Assembly: GCA_003218415.1 (NCBI GenBank)
Contig: QHNK01000096.1
Span: 1 to 52,460, forward strand
DNA length: 52,460 bases
Origin: Verrucomicrobiota bacterium
GTDB lineage: Bacteria; Verrucomicrobiota; Verrucomicrobiia; Chthoniobacterales; UBA10450
Direction of reading: 5' to 3'
Position 1 is the first letter of the stretch; each line of letters starts with the position of its first letter. The notes beneath the pieces were generated by a model. It had not been told where the DNA came from. It saw only the letters and a list, made by a program, of their open reading frames with translations, and did not search any database. A program made the translations under genes and the position numbers. Below, piece by piece: positions 42,526 to 50,015 of this stretch.

Positions 42526-45243
42526 AGCTTCGATAGCCGTAACCACGCTCTCGCACCGATCGCACAAATCCGGATGCGCCTTGCTCGCGCCGACGGTTGG
42601 CCGATGGCGCCAGCAACGTGCACATTTTTTATACGGCGTTTTCGTCACCGAAACGCTCGCTTCCTTCGTCTGGTGGATCGTCAGATCACTCACTATGAAG
42701 AATTCTTCGAGTTCTTCCTTGTCGATCTTCTCCGTGACGTCGGAGTCCGAATTCAACACGACCCGCGCTTCCAGCGTGTTGCCAATTAGTTTTTCCTGAC
42801 GCGCGCGCTCGATCGCCTGCCCAATCACGCTGCGTAATCTCAACAGCTCCGCCACCTGAGCACTGGTCCCGCCATCGCGGGATCGATCCTGTAGTTGAGG
42901 AAATTCCTCAAGGTGAACGGAACCCTCTGCTTCTGAATGGCGCCACGCTTCCTCGGCCGTAAATGCAAGAATGGGTGCCAGCAACCTGCACAGCACGTCG
43001 AAAATCTCATGCATCACCACTTGAGTCGCACGCCGACGCGGCGAATCCGGCGCATCGCAATACATCCGGTCCTTGGTGATATCGACATAGAGGCTGCTCA
43101 GATCGACGGCGCAAAACTGGTTGAGCGTGTGATAGATCTTGTGGAACTCGAACGATTCGTAGGCTGCTCGACAATCGCGAATCACTTCATCCATTCGCTC
43201 GAGAATCCAGCGATCAATTAAGCTCAAGTTTTTCCTGGTTTCCTGGTTTCCTGATTCGAAGTCATACAAATTGCCCAACAGAATGCGCAGCGTGTTTCGG
43301 ATCCGCCGATAGGTGTCGCCCAGACGGGTAAACATTTCCTCAGAGAACGGCACGTCGGCGGTGTAATCGATGCTGCTCGCCCAAAGCCGTAGCAGATCGG
43401 CGCCATACCGGCCGACGAAGTGATCGGCGGCCGTTGGCTTCTCGTACGTTCCCGATTTCGAAATCTTTTTGCCGTCAAGGTCGACAACGAAACCGTGTGT
43501 GACGCAAATTTTGTACGGCGCGCGATTATTCAGCGCGACGCTGGTCAAGAGCGATGATTGAAACCACCCGCGATGTTGATCCGTCGCTTCGAGATACATA
43601 TCAGCAGGATCGCGCAGCTCGGGATGCAGTGCGCAAACGGCTCTGTGCGAAACGCCGCTGTCGATCCAGACATCGATCGTGTCGTTGCGTTTCGTTGTGC
43701 CCGGCGGAAGCCCGAGTCTTTTCGCAAGGTCGCCATCGCTCAGTTCAAACCAAATGTTTGACCCGCGCTCGGCGACCAGATCAGCGAGCTTTCGGATGAT
43801 TTTTGCATCGAGAATGGCTTTCCCATCCTTCGAATAAAAAACCGGGAGCGGCACGCCCCAGCTGCGTTGGCGCGAAATGACCCAGTCGGGGCGCGATTCG
43901 ACTGTGCCCGCGATGCGATTCTCGCCCCATGCTGGAATCCACTTCACCTCGTTGTGAATCGCATCGAGCGCTTTGCCACGCAGCTCACCGATTCGGATGA
44001 AGAATTGCTCGACATTGCGAAAGATGATCGGTGTTTTCGAGCGCCAGCAATACGGATAGGAGTGATGAAACTTTTGCGCTCCCAACAACATTTCGCGTTC
44101 GCGCAGCAATTCGACAATGTCCCGATTGGCGTCGAAGACATATTTTCCAGTGAGATTTCGCAAACTGGCTTCCTCAGTAAAGCGGCCATGGTCATCGACC
44201 GGCGATAAGATCGGCAGGTTCTTTGCCATCCCCAAAGCGTAATCGTCCGCGCCATGGCCTGGTGCGATGTGAACTGCGCCGGTGCCGCTGTCCATCGTCA
44301 CAAAATCGGCAGTCAGCACGATAGCGTCACGATCGAGAAATGGGTGGCGCGCCTTGATTTTCTCGAGCTTGGTGCCGGAAAATGATGCGAGCGGTTCACC
44401 CGCGGGATGAAAGTTTGTGTTTGCGGAAAATTGCGGAACTAATTTCTCAGCGAGAAGCAAGGTCTCCGTCGCACCGTTGCGTGAGAATTTCTGAACGACG
44501 TACGTTTCGTCAGGATCAACCGCGATGGCCAAATTCGCTGGCAACGTCCATGGCGTTGTGGTCCAGATAGCGATGCTCGCGTTGTCTTTCCACTCACCAC
44601 TCGCGATCGGAAATCGGACGTAAACAGCGGTGTCGTCGCGCTCCTGATATTCCACTTCGGCTTCGGCCAGCGCAGTCTGTGCGCCGGTGCTCCAAAAAAC
44701 GGGCTTCTGCGCCTGATACACCAGCCCTTCCTCGACGAATACCGCAAAGGCGCGCAAAATTTCCGCTTCATATGTGGGATCCATCGTCAGATACGGATGT
44801 TCCCAATCGCCGAAGACGCCCAAGCGCTTGAATTGCTCGCGCTGGATGTTGATAAATTTTCGCGCAAACGCTTCGGATTTTTTGCGGACCTCCAACGGAG
44901 AAAGCGCCCGCGATTCCTTTACCACTTTGTATTCGATTGGAAGGCCGTGACAATCCCAGCCGGGGACGTACGGCGCGCGCTTGCCCAGCATCGTTTGCGA
45001 TTTCACGACGAAATCTTTTAGAATTTTATTAAGCGCAGTGCCCATGTGGACATCGCCGTTGGCAAAGGGCGGCCCATCATGCAGGACAAACAGTTCTCGA
45101 CCCTCTCGCGATTTCTGAATTTGCCGGTACAGGTGCGTCTCCTCCCAAGCCCTGAGCATCTCCGGCTCGCGCGCGGCAAGATTCGCCTTCATCGGAAATT
45201 CTGTCCGCGGCAGATTCAGCGTGTCTTTGTAGTTCTGGCTCAT
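42523..45243 (-). CDS. ileS: Isoleucyl-tRNA synthetase
   Basis: IleRS charges tRNA-Ile and edits mischarged Val. The class I motifs are PFANGDVHMGTALNK (HIGH as HMGT) and KKISKSG (KMSKS). The CP1 editing domain lies between them. The C-terminal zinc site CARCWRHRPTVGASKAHPDL followed by CDRC is present, marking the bacterial type. The track starts at a GTG, and the ATG three codons on (45243, MSQNYKDTLNLPRTEFPM) matches the usual IleRS N-terminus. Length is 906 residues. Its stop codon lies within the repeat. Confidence 0.96.
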   Translation of the reverse strand: MSQNYKDTLNLPRTEFPMKANLAAREPEMLRAWEETHLYRQIQKSREGRELFVLHDGPPFANGDVHMGTALNKILKDFVVKSQTMLGKRAPYVPGWDCHGLPIEYKVVKESRALSPLEVRKKSEAFARKFINIQREQFKRLGVFGDWEHPYLTMDPTYEAEILRAFAVFVEEGLVYQAQKPVFWSTGAQTALAEAEVEYQERDDTAVYVRFPIASGEWKDNASIAIWTTTPWTLPANLAIAVDPDETYVVQKFSRNGATETLLLAEKLVPQFSANTNFHPAGEPLASFSGTKLEKIKARHPFLDRDAIVLTADFVTMDSGTGAVHIAPGHGADDYALGMAKNLPILSPVDDHGRFTEEASLRNLTGKYVFDANRDIVELLREREMLLGAQKFHHSYPYCWRSKTPIIFRNVEQFFIRIGELRGKALDAIHNEVKWIPAWGENRIAGTVESRPDWVISRQRSWGVPLPVFYSKDGKAILDAKIIRKLADLVAERGSNIWFELSDGDLAKRLGLPPGTTKRNDTIDVWIDSGVSHRAVCALHPELRDPADMYLEATDQHRGWFQSSLLTSVALNNRAPYKICVTHGFVVDLDGKKISKSGTYEKPTAADHFVGRYGADLLRLWASSIDYTADVPFSEEMFTRLGDTYRRIRNTLRILLGNLYDFESGNQETRKNLSLIDRWILERMDEVIRDCRAAYESFEFHKIYHTLNQFCAVDLSSLYVDITKDRMYCDAPDSPRRRATQVVMHEIFDVLCRLLAPILAFTAEEAWRHSEAEGSVHLEEFPQLQDRSRDGGTSAQVAELLRLRSVIGQAIERARQEKLIGNTLEARVVLNSDSDVTEKIDKEELEEFFIVSDLTIHQTKEASVSVTKTPYKKCARCWRHRPTVGASKAHPDLCDRCESVVTAIEA

Positions 45244-45356
45244 TGGAGGCACGCGATGCTAACATTCGGCGATTGGTGAAGCAACGTAGTGAGCATTTCG
45301 TGAGATCGACAAAACCGGGATGTTGTTTACGGCTGTTCGTTAGTGAAAAGTTCGGC

Positions 45357-45905
45357 ATGCGCACGCTGCTGTTCGTGTGTGTGGCCACATCGCTTTTAGT
45401 AGTCGGCGGATGCAAGGAACGCCGACCCGGAGCAATCGTGCGTGACGCCTGCAACCTCCTCTCCAAAGAGGAAGTCGAATCCGTTCAGGCAGCGCCGCTC
45501 AATGAGACGAAGAGCAGCGAACATTCAGACGGAGTTTTCCTTGTTTCCCAATGTTTCTATACCGCAGCGGAATTCAGCAAGTCAGTAACCCTGGCACTCG
45601 TACAATCTGACCCGAAGCAAGGCAGCAAGCGCAGTCCAAAAGATTTTTGGAAAGAGAAGTTTGATCCGTACGAAAACGAAGAACGCAAGGCGCAGACCGG
45701 CGACGAGAAGGAGCAAGGCTCCGCGCCCAAAAAGATCGAGGGCTTGGGAGACGATGCTTATTGGGTCGGCAATCGGTTCGGGGGCATTCTTTATGTGCTA
45801 AAGGGAGATGCATTCATCTCGATCGGCCTTGGCGGAACGGATGACGAAGAGACCAAACTTAAGAAATCGAAAACGCTCGCCCAAAAAGCGCTTCAACGCC
45901 TGTAG
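45357..45905 (+). CDS. Predicted lipoprotein of unknown function
   Basis: The 220-residue track ORF starts divergently inside the ileS promoter region. The ATG at 45357 gives a lipoprotein signal peptide, MRTLLFVCVATSLLVVGGCK, with the lipobox VVGGC at about residue 19. The mature part (about 164 residues) is charged, with the Cys-containing segments DACNLLSKEEVESV and SQCFYTAAEFS and a GLGDDAYWVGNRFGGILYVL strand. This pattern recalls small periplasmic or outer-membrane lipoproteins that act as binding or inhibitor proteins. The family is not recognised. Confidence 0.75.
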   Translation: MRTLLFVCVATSLLVVGGCKERRPGAIVRDACNLLSKEEVESVQAAPLNETKSSEHSDGVFLVSQCFYTAAEFSKSVTLALVQSDPKQGSKRSPKDFWKEKFDPYENEERKAQTGDEKEQGSAPKKIEGLGDDAYWVGNRFGGILYVLKGDAFISIGLGGTDDEETKLKKSKTLAQKALQRL

Positions 45906-45988
45906 CGCCTTAAAAAACCGGGCTCGACAGGCGACCGACATCGCTCATTTTCCCGAATCTTAAAGCAGAATTTACAAAGGTTCTGCCT

Positions 45989-48859
45989 ATGAAAAATATT
46001 TCCTCCTCTTCAATGACGGCGCGCGCCACTATCGGCGCGCTTTTTTTTGTTACGGGTATTTTCCTGATTGTATTTGGGTTCTTCGCGGCCCGCCTACACT
46101 CAGCGATGCCCAGTTCCGGAACACTTAATCCCGGCGGACCACAACTAAATTGGGTCGGCACGGCGGTTGGTGGTGGCTCGCTGGACGAAAGCACCTGTGT
46201 TGAAGGCGTAAACTGCGACACGTTCGTAGTAACGTTATCCGGCACGCCAACTAACTGGTCTGGGCTGAAGGCGCGCATCGTCATCAGTTGCGCTGATCCT
46301 TCCGGGCTCAGCGACTACGATCTTTACGTTCACAAAGGCGATAACTCGGGGCCGCTTGTGCCGGGTGGAGTATCGGCACATGGCGGAACGCCCCCGGAAA
46401 TCGTCGATCTCGATCCAAGCAATCCTGATGTCGGCACCGGGCAATTTTCCGTGCACGTGGTTTATTTTAGTGCCTTTGCAGGCTTCCAATATTCCGGCAG
46501 CGCCAGTGCGGTGTCTGCATCAGCGGGAACCGCGTTAGCTCCTTCGGCGCCTCAAGACAGAGGGCCGAAGATCGGCTTTCAGAATTTCGAGGCGCCGGGG
46601 ACGTTGGTGCAGGTTACCGACAGCAGTCAGGGGCCGGCCGTGCACACGGTCGAATACACCGCTCACGATGCGGGTGAACCCTCCATCGGCGTCAATTGGA
46701 ATTCACCAAACTCAGCGAGCGGTGTAACGAATTTCCAATCAGATCTTCAAACGCTCTTTATCAAGTTCGACGACAGCTGCCCCGCAAACGGCCAGAGCGC
46801 GACCTGGTATAACAGTGCTGCGCCAACATCGCAGTTTGTTGACTCTGATCCCATCGGCTTCACAGATCGTCAGACTGGCCGTGTGTTCGCAGGAGAACTC
46901 ACGCTTACTTCGCCGACGTGCAAAGTTTCGTTCACAGACACTGACGGCCTCGATCAATTAGGTCAGCCCAGTTATGCTGGCTGGTCACCAAGTTCTGGGC
47001 CGCTCGGGTCCGGGATTGATCATGAGACGATCGGCGGCGGACCATATCACGCGCCTGCTCCTCCTCACGGCCCATACCCGAATGCAGTTTATTATTGCTC
47101 GCAAGACCTGGTCACTGCGTTTTGTCTGCGCAGCGACGACGGAGGCGCCACATATGGCCCGCCAGTACCGACCTACACGTCGCAATGCGGAGGATTGCAC
47201 GGTCACGTTAAGGTCGCACCTGACGGAACAGTCCATCTTCCCAATAACAGCTGCGCTGGAACTGGGGCCGTTGTCGTTTCGGAAGACAACGGTCTCACGT
47301 GGAATGTACGTCCCGTCCAAAACGCAAGCAGCCAGACGCGCGCTAACGCAAATCTTCAGGACCCGGCGGTCGGCATCGACAGTGCCGGTAGGGTCTATTT
47401 TGCGATGTCCAGCAGCACGGTAGCTGGCAGCGCTACTGGTGGTTCCAACGCGATCGTGGCGACATCCACCGACCGCGGCCAGACGTGGCAGAACATCTAT
47501 GACGTAGGCGCAGTTTACGGTCTGAAGAACATTGCTTTCCCCGCGGCAGTCGCAGGCGATACCGGTCGCGCTGCAGTTTCCTTCTACGGTTCGACAACGT
47601 CGGGCGATCAGTCGGCGAACAGCTTCAGCGGTATCTGGCATCTTTACGTAGCGAGCACTTTCGATGGCGGCCTGCATTGGACAACAACGGACGCCACGCC
47701 GAAGGATCCAATGCAGCGCGGTTGCATCTGGATGCATGGTGGCGCCGATATTTGCCGCAATCTGCTCGACTTCTTTGACATGACAGTCGACAAACAGGGA
47801 CGCGCGCAGGTTGGCTACGTTGATGGGTGCACCGACGGGGCCTGTGGTCAGGCAGCTTCCACAGCGAAGGGCAACGCCTACACGGCCAGAGGCGTGATCG
47901 CGCGGCAATCGAGCGGACGCCGGCTTATTGCTAGCTTCGATCCGCCAAATCCGCTGCACGCCAGATCGGCGCCGGGCATGCCGTCGGTGACGGTGCGCCG
48001 AGTCAACTCGGTTGTTCATCTCGCCTGGTCGGAAGCCGACACAGGAAACGCCAACATCACCAGCTATCGGATCATGAGAGGCATTGCTAGCGGCGCTGAG
48101 ACTCTGCTGACGAGCGTTTCGGGAAATCAGACAACCTATAACGACACTACTGCCACCGACCCCACGAAAACATATTACTACAAGGTGCTCGCAGTAAATG
48201 GGGCTGGCACCTCATGCGGAAACAACGAAGTCGCCGCACCGTATGTCGGCGATACGTGTACTGGATTGATTGTTCAAAAGACACCGCCGGGCCATCCGGA
48301 ACAACCGCTCCAGGGTCTGGCGCCCGCCTCGCTCGCTATCGACTATGTTGCCGTCGCTGAGCCTCCCGGGACAAACAACCTAATGTTCAAGATGAAAGTC
48401 ACTAATCTGGCGAGCGTGCCGCCGAGCAGCAGGTGGAGAGTGGTTTGGAATTCATATGCTGCCCAATCGTACGATCCGGCAGCCGAGCAGTTCTACGTCG
48501 GTATGAGGACGGACCAAAACGGGACGGCTAGCTTTGAGTACGGGACGATCGCTACAGCCGTCATCGGTCTGGTTATTGGCGTTCCCACGGAAACTCAAAT
48601 CGGTCTCTTGCCGGGAAGCAGCTTTAACGCGGATGGAACGATTACGCTGATTGTCCCGAAGTCCGCAGTTGGCAGCCCAGCACCCGGTGATCTGCTTGGA
48701 GCCGTAAACGGAAGGACGTTTACCGGCGACACGCCAGAAACCCAAAACCTGGAGCGCTCAACTCTCCTGGTAGACCACACCTTCGTTAAAGGCCAGCGCG
48801 ACAACGGACATCCGGCCGCCACGTACACCATTGTAGGCAACGTATCTTGCGGACCGTGA
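45989..48859 (+). CDS. Large secreted protein with Asp-box (sialidase-like) propeller and FN3 domain
   Basis: A 956-residue exported protein. The N-terminus holds a signal peptide (ATIGALFFVTGIFLIVFGFF). It is followed by a beta-sandwich-like region (DYDLYVHKGDN, typical of bacterial pre-peptidase-type domains), then a central repeat region with Asp-box motifs SDDGGATYGP, SEDNGLTWNV, STDRGQTWQN and TFDGGLHWTT. These suggest a sialidase/BNR-type beta-propeller. An FN3 domain (about 665-755) follows, then a C-terminal beta-rich domain. Catalytic residues of sialidases were not identified, so it may bind glycans or be structural. AAAGG lies 8-9 bases before the ATG. Confidence 0.8.
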   Translation: MKNISSSSMTARATIGALFFVTGIFLIVFGFFAARLHSAMPSSGTLNPGGPQLNWVGTAVGGGSLDESTCVEGVNCDTFVVTLSGTPTNWSGLKARIVISCADPSGLSDYDLYVHKGDNSGPLVPGGVSAHGGTPPEIVDLDPSNPDVGTGQFSVHVVYFSAFAGFQYSGSASAVSASAGTALAPSAPQDRGPKIGFQNFEAPGTLVQVTDSSQGPAVHTVEYTAHDAGEPSIGVNWNSPNSASGVTNFQSDLQTLFIKFDDSCPANGQSATWYNSAAPTSQFVDSDPIGFTDRQTGRVFAGELTLTSPTCKVSFTDTDGLDQLGQPSYAGWSPSSGPLGSGIDHETIGGGPYHAPAPPHGPYPNAVYYCSQDLVTAFCLRSDDGGATYGPPVPTYTSQCGGLHGHVKVAPDGTVHLPNNSCAGTGAVVVSEDNGLTWNVRPVQNASSQTRANANLQDPAVGIDSAGRVYFAMSSSTVAGSATGGSNAIVATSTDRGQTWQNIYDVGAVYGLKNIAFPAAVAGDTGRAAVSFYGSTTSGDQSANSFSGIWHLYVASTFDGGLHWTTTDATPKDPMQRGCIWMHGGADICRNLLDFFDMTVDKQGRAQVGYVDGCTDGACGQAASTAKGNAYTARGVIARQSSGRRLIASFDPPNPLHARSAPGMPSVTVRRVNSVVHLAWSEADTGNANITSYRIMRGIASGAETLLTSVSGNQTTYNDTTATDPTKTYYYKVLAVNGAGTSCGNNEVAAPYVGDTCTGLIVQKTPPGHPEQPLQGLAPASLAIDYVAVAEPPGTNNLMFKMKVTNLASVPPSSRWRVVWNSYAAQSYDPAAEQFYVGMRTDQNGTASFEYGTIATAVIGLVIGVPTETQIGLLPGSSFNADGTITLIVPKSAVGSPAPGDLLGAVNGRTFTGDTPETQNLERSTLLVDHTFVKGQRDNGHPAATYTIVGNVSCGP
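46021..46048 (+). terminator. Terminator-like hairpin within the 5' coding region
   Basis: GCGCGCC (46021-46027) and GGCGCGC (46034-46040) form a perfect 7-bp GC stem with a 6-base loop, followed by eight T. It begins 32 bases inside the secreted-protein gene and encodes part of its signal peptide. It could act as a translation-coupled attenuator, or be incidental. Confidence 0.4.
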
Positions 48860-48985
48860 TGGCCGTGACCAATCGGTCTGATTAGCTCAAACTGAAAAGG
48901 CGTCGGCGACGAGGCGGCCTTGTTCGCGTTTGTGGTGAGTGGATGCAGGCTTGATTTCGTCGCGACTTTTTCCTTAGATCGTAGT

Positions 48986-49759
48986 GTGCCTGCTGATGAT
49001 GAGGCAACTTCGCTGACCCCGATTGGTTCTGCGGCTACCGAACAACACAGTGGGGCCGCGTTTACGACGACGCATTGGAGCGTGGTGCTTGAGGCGCAAG
49101 GTGAATCGCCAGCTGCACACGAAGCGCTCGAGAAACTTTGCCGCATGTACTGGCGACCGATCTACAGCTTCCTCAGGCGACAAGGCATTGGATCGGCAGA
49201 GGCGGAGGATATTACCCAGGGATTTTTTGCGCAGTTATTGGAGCGCGGGAGTTTCGGTGCCGTCCGCAAAGAAAAGGGGAGACTTCGCTCTTTTCTGCTC
49301 GCGTCGCTGAAATATTTTCTGGCGGACGAGCAGCGTCGCGCGATGGCGATCAAGCGGGGGAAAGGTCAGCGGCTCATTCCACTGGAAGAACTGCATGCTG
49401 ACGAGCGGACCGATATGGAACCATCAGATCCAATGACTGCCGAAATGATGTACGAACGCCGGTGGGCTTTGACGGTTCTTGAGCGCGTGATCAACCGATT
49501 GAAGGATGAATACCGCGCGGCAGGTAATGCCGCGTTGTTTGATTCGTTGAAGCAATTGCTGCCGGATGAACCGGGCGCGCCATCACAGGCGGAGATCGCC
49601 GCGCGCTTGGGGATGACCGAAAATGCGATTCGGCAGGCGTTTTACCGATTTCGGCAGCGCTATCAATCGTTATTGCGAGAGGAAATCGCGCACACCGTTG
49701 CGACACCCGGCGATATCGAAGATGAGCTGCGCCATCTAATTTCGGTGGTCGAGGCGTAA
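48986..49759 (+). CDS. ECF-type RNA polymerase sigma factor
   Basis: A sigma-70 family protein of 257 residues (GTG at 48986). The track start at 48920 is a TTG that adds residues of poor quality. Region 2 is represented by LEKLCRMYWRPIYSFLRRQG and AEAEDITQGFFAQLLE, and region 4 by AEIAARLGMTENAIRQAFYR followed by FRQRYQSLLREEIA. The TTHWSVV start is typical of the sigma factors that accompany Ser/Thr kinases in Planctomycetes and Verrucomicrobia. No anti-sigma gene is adjacent. The kinase gene begins 256 bases downstream on the same strand, so the kinase may signal to it. Confidence 0.85.
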   Translation: MPADDEATSLTPIGSAATEQHSGAAFTTTHWSVVLEAQGESPAAHEALEKLCRMYWRPIYSFLRRQGIGSAEAEDITQGFFAQLLERGSFGAVRKEKGRLRSFLLASLKYFLADEQRRAMAIKRGKGQRLIPLEELHADERTDMEPSDPMTAEMMYERRWALTVLERVINRLKDEYRAAGNAALFDSLKQLLPDEPGAPSQAEIAARLGMTENAIRQAFYRFRQRYQSLLREEIAHTVATPGDIEDELRHLISVVEA

Positions 49760-49787
49760 AGACATCAACTAGACGAACGCTGTTGAT

Positions 49788-49955
49788 GGACACGAATTGC
49801 ACGAATTATCACGAAGGATTCGAAGGCTTGAAAGCACTGTACATCCATGAACTTCGTCTCTCGATCAGCATACATCCCGGCAATTCGTATCTGAGTTCGT
49901 GTGAATTCGTGGAATTCGTGCCGGAAATTGGTGTGAATTAGTGAAATTCGTGTCC
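49788..49955. repeat. AATTCGTG repeat cluster between sigma factor and kinase
   Basis: GGACACGAATTGCACGAATT on the left (49788 on) is mirrored on the right by TTCGTG, AATTCGTG and AAATTCGTGTCC units up to 49955. The arms are multi-unit versions of ACGAATT/AATTCGT in opposite orientation, separated by about 80 bases. It is AT-rich compared with flanking genes and has no ORF. Confidence 0.75.
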
Positions 49956-50015
49956 GCGTAACGCATGGGAAAATTTTACGGAGTACAAAAGGGAGCGTGC
50001 GCGAACGACTCGACC

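Noticed and set aside
46985-48019. 344-residue ORF on the minus strand
   Set aside because: It is fully inside the plus-strand secreted-protein gene, is Arg/Cys-rich, has no recognisable motif, and overlaps Asp-box and FN3 coding regions.
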